Positions 10,488-20,490 of a stretch of DNA of 38,158 bases are shown here, piece after piece. The notes beneath the pieces were generated by a model. It had not been told where the DNA came from. It saw only the letters and a list, made by a program, of their open reading frames with translations, and searched no databases. How positions within the stretch are numbered: the first letter of the stretch is position 1; each line of letters opens with the position of its first letter. The translations under genes and the position numbers were made by a program. Source of the DNA: Silene noctiflora (Eukaryota; Streptophyta; Magnoliopsida; Caryophyllales; Caryophyllaceae); NCBI GenBank assembly GCA_009801015.1, contig VHZZ01008392.1, forward strand, positions 27,944 through 66,101, written 5' to 3'.

Positions 10488-13400
10488 ATGGGTGAAATCA
10501 TCAGGAAAGCTTCCCATGCTGGTTCTTGGTACACCAACAATCGTAAGATATCCTTCTTTCAATTTTTTCTTCTGTTTATTTTCTGGGATTTTGTAATCTT
10601 TCATGTTATGCCTCTTTGTTGCTGGCAAATTTGATATTGAGAATTTGAATGTTGATTTTGCTGATTGCTATTAGTTGGATTAGAAAGTTTGGAACTTTTG
10701 ATTTCTGGGATGTTAAAATAGAAATTAAAGCGTTCAAATTGTTAGATATTGATGATTTTTTTAGTATGATCGAAGTTTTCGGTGTTGTTTACATGTTTTT
10801 CTGATTTGTGGGGTTGTTAAGCTTAAGACGGCCTCTTTCTGTGTCATGTAGCTCATTTAGTGATAGCTATGCTGTCTACGTTTTAAGTTTAAGACGGTCT
10901 TAAGCAAGGCTAGCTTGGTACATGCTTTTCAACTGATTTTCCTCGACGGCTTTTGTTAAATGCAAATAGTTGCTTTGAGCTTTTCATCATCTAAGAAATA
11001 GAAAATTTAGGGACTTTTAGAGATTTACGGGAAGAAATTCGGGATAAATTTTTTTCGTTTGCATATTGGATAACAGTATCATATATATAGGGTGGTATAT
11101 TAGAAGTGTAATACCATAATTAACTGCATAACCAATAGTTAGCTGACTAGCCGAATACATAGAGAATTTTGTTCTCTATTGGCATGCTAAGGAGAGGTAA
11201 TCTCCTACAGTACTGTTCCATTGTATATGAATGGACAGCATTTGGAAATATGTAAGGCGTACTTAAAAGTTAAAACTACATTTCCTTGAGCTCCAATTGC
11301 ATGTGCTTTTGGAGCAAATGGTTTATAAGTGATAACTTGGTTGTCTGGTGTAATCATAGTGATTACTGATGACGAATACTTATTTGATGTATAACTGATG
11401 TATCTCTTTCTAATGTTCAATGGAGTATGTTAATGGGATTCATGGATTGGAGACGGGTTATGGGGTTGGGAGTCTTGGGACTCTATGTTATGGTTGTATT
11501 AAATTAATAATGAGTCTTAGTAGTTAGTACCATGTTAGATAGTGGTCTGCTACTCTGTTTATCTGAATAGGAATAGGGTTCAGACATTGACATACCATTT
11601 GCTTAACTCGTATTCTCGGCACTTCTTTGAGAATTCTTTTCTTGGTGTTTTTAAACATGAATAACCTTTTGTATTTTAGTAGGGTTGTAATTTCGAGCAT
11701 GTAGTCGATAGAATATGTAGTGAAGCAGATGTATGATGTGGGTTAAAGATGAGGCCTAGATTGCGGTCGTCCGTCCTGTTACAAACAATATATGTGAGCC
11801 TTTTGGGCACAAATGCACAACGCAATGTTATTGTAGTTGATTGAATGTATGAAGTTTTACCGTGCTATCATGGCTGTTTAGTCGTAAGGTTGTGCAATCG
11901 GGCTTGTTTTTTTATTCCCCTTGCATTTTTAAGGCAGGCTTATCTTTTCTTTCCAGCTAGCAAATTAGCGTTAGAACTAGAGAGCTGGCTTCAAGAAGCT
12001 GACCTCAGCAAATCTTCCGATGTACGAGGTGTTATTGCTCCGTAAGTATTTGTGCAGTTTACTTTATATGGCAGCCAATCTTTGTGGTGAATGTCATCTT
12101 TACCATTGGAAACTCTTTATAACCAGGCATGCAGGATACTCATATTCGGGCCGTGCAGCTGCTTATGCATTTGGCAACATTGACCCAACTAACATGTAAG
12201 TAATATCTTCTGGACAAAAGCTAAATAGATGAAAGAAAAATACTAAAATTGTGGTCTGAGATTATTTGAATTTGTACGCCTTTTTTTGTTACTCTTAAGA
12301 GTTGCTGATAAACATTCTGTCCTTTTCAGCAAACGCATTTTCCTGCTTGGTCCATCTCATCACTATTATACCCCCAAATGCGCTCTTTCGAGTGCCACCG
12401 TGTACAAAACCCCTATAGGAGATCTCCCAATTGATCTTGAAGGTATGTGCTAGTAACTATTTGCCTCTCTTACCATGTATATTCCAGAGTCTCTTCTAGA
12501 ACAACTACTATGGTGGTTCTAAGTCCCTCTACCTATGATGGGACAGAAAGGCTTATATCGTTATATGTATGCGTTTGATGTTGTCAACATAAGAACACCG
12601 ATAGGTTATTTCCGCAAGACCTAATGATAGTTGCATCGACAGACTAATATGTTGCGGTATAACAAACACGTGGTTTAATGAGCCATTTTTTATATTCCAA
12701 AATCAGAAGTAATAAGCGTTTGGCTCATTGTAAACTGTAAAATAAAATGGTTGTGTAAAATATAATTGAACTCTTCTACACTAAAAAATTGGCGTTATAC
12801 AGTTGACCTGGATATCTTAGTAAAATCTTTGTCATTTATGTTGAGAGCATTTTAGTGGATCGGAGTATTTTAGCTCCAAAACAATCATAATTCAAGCGAC
12901 TGTGTGACATTGCTACATTATACAATCATAATTCAAGCGACTGTGTGACATTGCTACATTATTTGTTGTTATCTCATTATGTGCTTATCGAAAGATTAAT
13001 CAAATGTACTGCGCTTATTGGCAAAACAGTAATTGAGGAGCTCAAGACAACTAGGAAATTTGAAATGATGGATATTCGGGTTGATGAGGCTGAACATAGC
13101 ATGGAAATGCACTTGCCTTATCTTGCGAAAGTGTTTGAAGGGTAACATTAATATATCTGCTATTCTAGTTTGTGGATTACATTGCCTCTTGTACTTACAT
13201 TTGAAAATACTGCAGACATCCAGTGAAAGTTGTTCCGATCTTAGTTGGTGCAGTAAGTGCTGAAAACGAGGCTGTATATGGGCAACTACTGGCAAAATAT
13301 ATAGATGATGAGAGCAATTTCTTTTCAGTATCATCCGATTTTTGTCACTGGGGTTCCCGGTTTGTCATTACTCGAAGCTGTTTTTTATGATGCCTGTCTT

Positions 13401-14011
13401 TTTCCTGATTATAGTTTCATTTTAAATACTAAATGACTCTATTTTATTATTTAGTTTCAACTACACATACTATGAGAAGAAACATGGAGCCATCCACAAG
13501 TCCATTGAAGCGTTGGATCGAATGGGCATGGATATTATAGAAACAGGAGATCCCGATGCATTCAAACAGTATTTATTGGAGTTTGATAACACTATTTGTG
13601 GTCGTCATCCTATCAGTGTTTTCCTTCATGTAAGTTTAATATATGGAGCCTACATCTCTCACTCAGCGCATGTCAGCTCTTAATCTGCACTTGTCAGCAT
13701 TGAAAAATTCCCTCGTGGATGGCTTTCTTTAGGCCAAATAATAATCTATGTTCTTACTTCTTACTCCGTAATGTACTTAACTTGATGAAGTAACTGAAAT
13801 GATCTTTTTTTTTTTTTTTTTTACTTTTGAGTGTATTTGTAGATTTCAATGTTGCTGTATCTAACAATTCATTCTAATTTTTCAGATGATGAAGAATTGC
13901 TCGACTAAGATGAAGATTCGATTCCTTCGATATGAACAATCGAGCCAATGCAAAAGCATGAGAGATAGCAGTGTAAGCTATGCTTCAGCAGCAGCCAAGG
14001 TAGAACCTTGA
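10488..14011 (+). CDS. MEMO1: MEMO-family protein (AmmeMemoRadiSam system protein B / MEMO1 homologue)
   Basis: Eight exons: 10488-10542, 11957-12041, 12127-12195, 12330-12442, 13030-13141, 13216-13359, 13455-13629 and 13886-14011. All introns are GT-AG with matching phases, giving 292 aa, the usual length. Family hallmarks are in order: ASHAGSWYT at the N-terminus, PHAGYSYSG (His48), LLGPSHHYY (His80), DEAEHSMEMHLPY, SSDFCHWG, TICGRHPI (Cys241) and a C-terminal RYEQSSQCK...SSVSYAS block. His48, His80 and Cys241 correspond to the metal-binding triad of human MEMO1. MEMO is structurally related to extradiol dioxygenases; in animals it affects copper/iron redox handling and receptor signalling, and its plant role is poorly known. 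The first intron is long (1.4 kb), and intron 4 carries a 41-bp tandem duplication. Confidence 0.96.
10818..10906. mobile_element. Possible short foldback MITE in MEMO intron 1
   Basis: GCTTAAGACGG at the left and its near inverse AAGACGGTCTTAAGC at the right bracket about 60 bases. The arms are short, so this is weak support for a small foldback element. Confidence 0.3.
12881..12962. repeat. Perfect 41-bp tandem duplication in MEMO intron 4
   Basis: The unit starting ACAATCATAATTCAAGCGAC at 12881 repeats identically at 12922. Identity of the two copies means a recent duplication, or an assembly artefact. It is intronic, between the exons ending at 12442 and starting at 13030. Confidence 0.95.
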
Positions 14012-14649
14012 TACCTGAAGGATTAGCTTTTCCTGCTATACATTTAGTCATTAGGGGACTTGATTGTATTTCTCGTCTCTTTTCAACCTTCCTAAGCTGT
14101 AACTTTGGTTTTTATTTACGTTTCAACTTTTAAGTTCAGAGTTAATAGAACTCTTGGTGCAGCTGCGATTCTGTGAATACCATGCAGGAATTGACAACAG
14201 TAGACATTCGCCAAGATCAGTGGTTTAACTTATAAATAAATGCTAATTTTCAATTAAAGAAGAATCTTGCAACTACTGGTGCTAGCTGTTGCAGACTTGC
14301 AGCCATGGAACTAAATTTTGGCCAGGCACACACTATGGCGACCGCTTTGTAAAGGCTTTTAAGCTCACTATATTGTGTGCCTTCGGCCCAAAATTAATTG
14401 ATAGCATTCCACATTTTGTACTGGTTTTTAAGGTCAGGGGCCTGGTCCACGATCACCTCTAATGTCATGAGTTTCGCGATCACATTTTATCTGTTATTAG
14501 GGAAAAACAGTTGGGATTGGATGGAAATGAATACTCGTAATCGATAGAATTCCATTCAGCAATATACAGGCTGAAGGAGAATACTCATTACACAGCATAT
14601 AAGATCCACTGGATCATTAATAATAACCATACTTGCTTCAGTTTGTGAT
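14012..14649. other. Convergent 3' region between MEMO and the minus-strand ORF
   Basis: No coding region is seen. It likely holds the MEMO 3' UTR and the 3' end of the opposite-strand gene. Confidence 0.4.
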
Positions 14650-15072
14650 TCACATGGTAAGGCGTAGAACGGGTTTATTGTGTTGCTGGCCGCGCTTAGA
14701 CCTGACAAGATGACTCAAAGCTTTAACATAACGCTTGACAAACCTCTTGAATTTCACATTTTGTGTACCACCTTCAGTCTGCTTGATCACCAACTGAAGT
14801 TGTTTCTCGTCTGCAAAATGCTGGCCGAGAACTGCCCGACCCTTGTCTTTCTCCCCAGATGTACCCTGATCTAATCCATCAACTTTAATGAACTGCTTAA
14901 GCTTCCCACGTCCATTAATCTCTTCCGCATCTTTCTCAACTTCTTCTGAACAATCATCAGGACTCGCTGGAGTGACCTTATCTTCGCCTTTAGTCAAATT
15001 AGAACCTCTTCTGGTTCGCTTTGATTTAGTTATGTCGAAAGAGTGTTTGCAGGAGCTGCATTCACTCGTCAT
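14650..15072 (-). CDS. Uncharacterised small basic plant protein, single exon
   Basis: From the ATG at 15072 the frame encodes 140 aa and stops at 14650. The frame stays open upstream to 15151, so a further 5' exon spliced at the acceptor-like TTTAAG (minus strand) is possible. The protein is hydrophilic. It has a CSSCKHS motif and a KSKRTRRGS basic cluster near the start, an acidic middle (DDCSEEVEKDAEE), and a basic C-terminus (KFKRFVKRYVKALSHLVRSKRG) that could form an amphipathic helix. I do not recognise a domain. Favouring a real gene: a sustained frame, biased composition and a sensible position opposite MEMO. Against: short length and no known family. Function cannot be stated. Confidence 0.5.
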   Translation of the reverse strand: MTSECSSCKHSFDITKSKRTRRGSNLTKGEDKVTPASPDDCSEEVEKDAEEINGRGKLKQFIKVDGLDQGTSGEKDKGRAVLGQHFADEKQLQLVIKQTEGGTQNVKFKRFVKRYVKALSHLVRSKRGQQHNKPVLRLTM

Positions 15073-15320
15073 CGTGTCGGGATGCTTAATTCCTCTGAGA
15101 ATGAGTTTAGATTTAAGGGGAGTGGTGTGTTGCTTAAACAACAAATTATAAGAGTGATTAGTAAAGTAATACTAACATGAAGGGTAAACCATCAGTTTTG
15201 TAGGACCTTGATCTGTCAATTCCAACCTTTGAACTTAAGAGATCTTACCAAATACAACAAAGTCACTCTTTACCTTCTAAGAGTGACAGTATGAAACATG
15301 ACATTGCACAAATTTTCATC
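15073..15320. other. Upstream region of the minus-strand ORF
   Basis: Nothing recognisable apart from a possible upstream exon or leader of the 14650-15072 gene. Confidence 0.3.
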
Positions 15321-15466
15321 TGTGACGGACATATTTGTCGCAAACTTGCAACGAGTCAAATACTAACTATGTAGAGTGCTCAGGGAATAGCATTCTGTTT
15401 TGTCTTATCTACCCACATAGACAGTACTTGAGCCATCGCAAGTTTATAACGAATATGCCCGTCACA
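15321..15466. mobile_element. Foldback MITE with arms of about 50 bp
   Basis: The left arm starts TGTGACGGACATATTTGTCG and the right arm ends GCCCGTCACA. The right arm read backwards (TGTGACGGGCATATTCGTTA) follows the left for about 50 bases (15321-15372 against 15413-15466) with roughly four-fifths identity, around a 40-base loop. I could not fix a target duplication. Confidence 0.7.
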
Positions 15467-15805
15467 AGGGAGACTTGCGAGTGACATAAGGGCGTAGATC
15501 AGTGTTAGTCTGTTTCTGTTAGCAATACAGTAACCAATAATCAATCAAATAGCTTTGGTGTCTCATCTGATTGTAACCTGTACTGTACTCCTAAAGTATT
15601 AGCTACTACTTTATGAATTACTTCAATTTGATTAAAAAAGTTTGAAATCTAAATAAATATGTAAAAAGTTGTCCACAAATTCTATTTTGGAGCGTTGTTT
15701 TAAATCTAATAATTTTCTAAATTAGATACCAAACTCGGTGAGTCAGCTCTCTAAGAGATTGTTTCTCATTATCATGAGAGTCATACCCTACATTAAAACG
15801 GGAAA

Positions 15806-16957
15806 TCTCCTATATATAAAAGCTAAGTCATTTAGAGTGTTCCTATTGGTTGATTGAAAAAACAACTCTTTTTCCCATGTTTTGACCCCATCACCCCACT
15901 ACCATTTCACCAAATTAATTAGTCTCTCTCTTTCTTATTTTAATTCTACTATTCTATATTATATTCTATATTCTATTATTTCATTATATAACACAAGTAC
16001 ATAGTGATGTTGTCGTACATACGAGACGAGTTAGTTTTGAGTTTGTAAAATACGGATTTGTACGAGTATGGTTGATACGGATTTAATTATTTCAGGTTCA
16101 AGCAAAAATATGGGTCGCGTAATTTTTGGTTTGTAAATTACATATTTTTACCGCTGGGTTTAAATGTTTGGTCATTTTGATTAAGACTATTTAGTAAGAA
16201 AACCGAATGAGCATTCAACTTTTCCATGTTTTTTAGTTCAGATGATATATAGTTGTTATTTTATCATGTTCTTCTTAAATCACTCCCGAGAACAAAATGA
16301 TGGCAATAAAAGTGAAATAACATGACTACTACTTTTTATATATTTCGTTAAACAAGCAAATGAAAATAATTTGAAATAGCGTTTGACATAATACTCACTT
16401 CATCCTGTTTCTATTATTCTCCTTTTACATTTTAGATGATTTAAGGGAAAAAATAAAGTAAAATAATAATTGTAGCACTTAAATTAAAGGGAAGGGCCGA
16501 AGGGGTCAAATGTCATTGTGATGAAGGTACTTTTACTTAATTATCGAAAGTCAACAAAAATTGGAAAAATGGATAATTAAATTGGGATACATTTGATAGA
16601 AAAAGAGGACGATAAATATGAGATCAAGTAAGTAAATTTGAAAACCTTTCACTATATCAAAGTTCATATAAATTAACCCGTGATATTGTTTTATTTTCAT
16701 TCCTATTATGTGTAGAATATTTCTCTTTACTTTTTATATTGGTCTAAGTATAAATGTATAAAACTAAATCATGTTATATTTATTAAATATATACACCTTT
16801 TGAAAACACACTTTATACTCATAATTTTGCTTGCGCTTTATTTAAAATAGTTAATTGTTCACTAGACATGTGAAAAAAATATTAAAATTGTGTAACATTT
16901 TATATATTAGAATTTTGAAGGTAAATCCGTGCATTTTTTGCACGGGTCTAAAACTAG
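15806..16957 (+). mobile_element. Non-autonomous Helitron, 1152 bp
   Basis: The 5' end is TCTCCTATATATAAAAGCTA after an A, the characteristic plant Helitron start. The 3' end has the hairpin CCGTGCA-TTTTT-TGCACGG followed by GTCTAAAA and CTAG, then T. No Rep/helicase frame is present. The element shares its end structure with the smaller Helitron at 2419-2770, so the two probably belong to one family of different interior size. A MITE-like inverted repeat is nested at 16391-16636. Confidence 0.85.
16391..16636. mobile_element. Degenerate Stowaway/mariner-type MITE nested in the Helitron
   Basis: The left side reads ACTCACTTCATCCTG followed by TTCTATTATTCTCCTTTT. The right side reads AAAAGAGGACGATAAATATG, which inverts to a similar string. 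This layout of CTCCNTCC-type ends enclosing a common internal motif is typical of plant Stowaway MITEs. Ends are degenerate. Confidence 0.5.
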
Positions 16958-17199
16958 TTAGAATAAAAAGTTACAGAGTACTAAAATTAACTACTCCGTA
17001 TGTGTGAGGTTTCATAATATGCTCCTTCACAAATCATTGCATGTATCTTGTGGGACTAAGACGTAATTATGCTTCAACCGTGCCTATCTTCCTCTCGATT
17101 TCAAGTTTTCAACCTCTAGTAAATTTTGCAATTTGTCTCATAATATTTATCTATCTCTATCTCTCTCTCTTTAACTATGTATATAAGTCACGTAAATAA

Positions 17200-17897
17200 G
17201 GCCCTGTTCTTTTGGACTGAAATTGTCTGAACTGAACTGAACTGAACTGAAATAATAATAAAAAGATTGTAACAACAACAACAATTAATAATAATAATGA
17301 AATATATTAATAATAATAACTAAAAAATAAATATGATAAGTATAATATAATAATAACAATATAAATATAAATATTATAAATAATAATAATAAATATAATG
17401 AATAATATTAATAATTGGTCTAATAATAATAATATATTAATTAATATAATTATTTCGGGTCAAAACAATCAAGTCAGCGTTACTTGAGTTTGGGTCAGGT
17501 CAAAACGCTCCTTTCGGATATATGCTGGGTTGATGCTCTCGACTGCCTCAGGAGGTACGTATACCTACACAGGAAACACACATGGCCTTTGGGAGTTACC
17601 AAATGGACCCTTCTTTGATGCCTAAATCAGTATGGTACTGGATGTATAANCGGAACCTCGCTTGACGCAGGGTCCTGGAACCCCTCTTAAATGTTTGAGT
17701 AGTCTTACTTCTAGAGAAAAAAATTGCTAGGTGAGATATCTCTTACATGAATCTTGCACGTGTCCTCTTCGGAATGGATCCAAGGAAGGTATTTATAGAG
17801 GTCTAAATGTACATTTTTGTATGAAGTGACAAGCACTTGAACCCGTGTGACCCATAGGTTTCATGCGAGTTGAGTCGGGTCGGCTGAGTATGCCTCA

Positions 17898-17984
<87 letters not shown>

Positions 17985-18030
17985 TTGTAAACTTTGTTTT
18001 GATTTCTCAATAAAAGATGCGTTTTTTTTA

Positions 18031-18064
<34 letters not shown>

Positions 18065-18223
18065 TAATATAATAATAATGTTGAAATAAATGAATCTGAA
18101 CTGAACTGAACTGAACTGAACTTAATGGAGCTGAACTGAACTGAACTGAACTTAATAGAGCTGAACTGAACTGAACTGAACTGAACTTATAAGAACTGAA
18201 ATTAAGTTCAAAAGAACAGGGCC
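17200..18223. mobile_element. PIF/Harbinger-type (Tourist-like) element, 1024 bp, TAA target duplication
   Basis: The terminal inverted repeat GGCCCTGTTCTTTTG begins at 17200 and its inverse ends AAAAGAACAGGGCC at 18223. It is flanked by TAA at 17197-17199 and 18224-18226, the three-base target duplication of this superfamily. Next to both ends are arrays of the pentamer CTGAA/GAACT (17225-17250, 18093-18196). The interior is (AAT)-rich, with a long AAT microsatellite, and contains an unrelated GC-richer stretch (17476-17898) that may be a secondary insertion. No transposase frame is visible, so it is non-autonomous. Confidence 0.85.
17899..17983. repeat. (AAT)n microsatellite, about 28 units
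   Basis: An uninterrupted AAT trinucleotide run lies inside the Harbinger-type element. A shorter run follows at about 18031-18080. Length is likely variable between individuals and prone to assembly error. Confidence 0.97.
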
Positions 18224-18562
18224 TAACCCATTAAATCGTTATAGTTATTTTACGTTGTATCTTGTATAACGATTTAATTTGAGAATGAGTAAGATGAATA
18301 ACGATAAAGCAAAGTAAAAGCTAACAAACAACAATAAAGGAAAAAATAAATAAATGAAAATGACTTATTGAAAAACCCTAATTTCTCACTTTCCCCAATT
18401 CGATTCCCTGTTTTTTAGGGTTTTATCGAAGAATCAATTCTCTTCTCTTTCACCACCATCTTTAAATTCCTCTCTCCCTTTTTCAATTCAATTTCTACTC
18501 TTTCTTCTCGTTGTTTTCTTTTTCCTTTTTTTGTTCGTTTTCGTGGTTTTTCAGGTGCTTCA

Positions 18563-19927
18563 ATGGAGATTGCAAGCTTATGTTCAAACGGTGCCGTTTT
18601 AGAAAATTTTCTGCTTGAAATTGTTGCTTCTGCAGCTGTTCAGTCTCTTTCCCTTGTTCTTGCTATGGTATAACCTACAATTCCCTTTTCTTTTCATTAT
18701 TTTTAGCTCAATTTTGTCTTCATTTTTGTTTTTATGGTAATTTGTTATCCTAATTGCTGTTTTTAGAGCTTAATTTGGTTGACTTTCCAGCTAATTGATG
18801 GTTAATGTTTAGTTCAATGCTATTTTGAGTATATTTTGCAATTTGTTATGTTTTTGATTGGTAATTGATTTTTTTCTTCTAAGAATTGTGTTTCTGTGTA
18901 CTTTCTTCTAGATCTGAGTGTGTCATAAACTGATAGAGTGAATTTAGTTGTCGTTTCCGTCGAATTTGCTGATTTATTGATTTGCTGTTACAGACTTTAG
19001 ATGCTTTCCCCGCGAGTTGGTGACAATTATCTTAGATTTGTATAACTTTAGATGCTTTCCCCGCGATTTATTCTTTCGAGGGCCACAAAATAGAACATTT
19101 TATTTCTTGTTCAAGATGGTTTGCTGCACATTCTCAAAAGGTGGGTATGCAGACAGGGGTGATACTTGCTGGTTTTCGCATGGGCGTATATGTGCCAGCT
19201 TAGATGAGAGGGAGAGTGAGAAACTTCGAGTTATGTGACGACCTTATGTCCACCTTATGTCCAAGTTTTGTGAAGTTTGCTTACTAATTTCTTCGAGTCT
19301 TTTAAGTCTTTACTGTAGTTGAGATCAACAGTTCCTGGTTTTATCTCCTATCTTTAAGTATGCTCTAATGATGCTGTGATTAATACGTATCTTTGTTATT
19401 TGGTTTGTTTCAGGTAGGAACTCTTCCAAGTGGTGACATCATGCTCCCACAGGAGCCTAGCTCATTAAAGTGGTGAGTTAATGTGTGATGTATTAATTTA
19501 TTGTAGTATTACTTATCGGTACTAAGGAGATGGATGCGAAATTACAATGTTTGATCAATATATATGACTTTGCAGGCTTTCTATAGCCAAGTTCAACAAG
19601 ACGGAAGAACCTGATTCCGAGTGCAAAGATGCAGATGACGACGACGATGATGACGATGATGAAGCTGATGAGAAGGCTGCTGATGAGGACGATGAAGGTG
19701 AGGAAGCAAATGGTGATGAAGAAGTTCCGGAGGATGAGCCCGAGGCCAATGGAGAGGGAGTAGAAGGGGAAGAAGAGGATGGCGACGATGACGGTGATGC
19801 CGACGATGATGATGACGATGATGATGCTGGTGAGGAAGATGATGATGACGACGATGATGCCGAAGAAGAAGAAGAAGAAGATGAGGAAAAGGAGGAGCCA
19901 CCCTCTAAGAAGAGGAAAGGAGCTTAA
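18563..19927 (+). CDS. Small Asp/Glu-rich acidic protein with C-terminal basic motif
   Basis: Three exons (18563-18667, 19414-19472, 19576-19927) join GT-AG in phase (LAM|VGT, then a split Trp codon) and give 171 aa. Residues 1-35 are mostly hydrophobic (VLENFLLEIVASAAVQSLSL), which could be an amphipathic or membrane-touching helix. Residues 36-65 form a conserved-looking PSGDIMLPQEPSSLKW linker. From about residue 65 the chain is almost entirely Asp, Glu, Gly and Ala, and it ends PPSKKRKGA, a nuclear-localisation-like cluster. Similar plant proteins are auto-named after unrelated acidic proteins; I do not trust those names. Acidic tails of this kind occur in histone chaperones and RNA-associated nuclear proteins, but no function is assigned here. 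The exon structure and in-frame splicing support a real gene. Confidence 0.75.
19116..19238 (+). pseudogene. Decayed CCCH zinc-finger remnant inside intron 1 of the acidic-protein gene
   Basis: The frame reads CTFSKGGYADRGDTCWFSH followed by G. Spacing matches C-X7-C-X5-C-X3-H exactly, except that the second Cys is Ala. The surrounding residues (KGGY, RGDTCWFSHG) are those of CCCH fingers. The segment stops at 19238, and no neighbouring zinc-finger exons are recognisable. It lies between exons 1 and 2 of the acidic gene and is not needed for its reading frame. It may be a captured exon fragment, or chance. Confidence 0.4.
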
Positions 19928-20160
19928 ATGCTTAATTAACACTTCTGTTTTTCGTCGTATGTGTTAGCTGTCTTCTTTGTTTCCAGGGGGTTAAACCGGT
20001 AGTAATCATGTTCGATTGTGAGAGTTAATCAAGCCGTCGAGAATGTAGACAAATTACTGAATAATTAACATTGTTCAGATGTATCAACCCAAAGTTGACA
20101 TTTTCCTTTCTAGAGAATAATTAGCACTTCCTTTTTAAATGTTCCAATAAACTTCTGAAT

Positions 20161-20197
20161 GTTTTCTGTTTTCTGTTTTCTGTTTTCTGTTTTCTGT
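20161..20197. repeat. Heptamer TTTTCTG minisatellite, about five units
   Basis: TTTTCTG repeats with period 7 in the 3' flank of the acidic-protein gene. Confidence 0.95.
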
Positions 20198-20490
20198 CAT
20201 TTACATGGTATTTTTGTTGCATTCTGTGTTCTCGATGTTGGTTCATGTATCCTTTATAATCGACACAGTAAAAACATAAACGAGACGGGACAGACTCAAA
20301 TAGTTTCTTGAAAGACGGTCTTACATTACCAGTGTAGGATCGACAATTTCAATAAAATTCTCAGTGACCATATCAATTACTCAATTAATCCAACAGAACT
20401 AAAAGTCAGAGAAACCGCCTATAATATGGGTGCATAGATTTCACCCAATCATTTTTCCGGGTTTATTGTCAAAATAATCATCGTCAAGAA

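Noticed and set aside
19493..19967. Minus-strand frames rich in Ile/Val, Ser or His opposite the acidic gene
   Set aside because: They are shadows of the GAT/GAC/GAA repeat codons of the real plus-strand exon.
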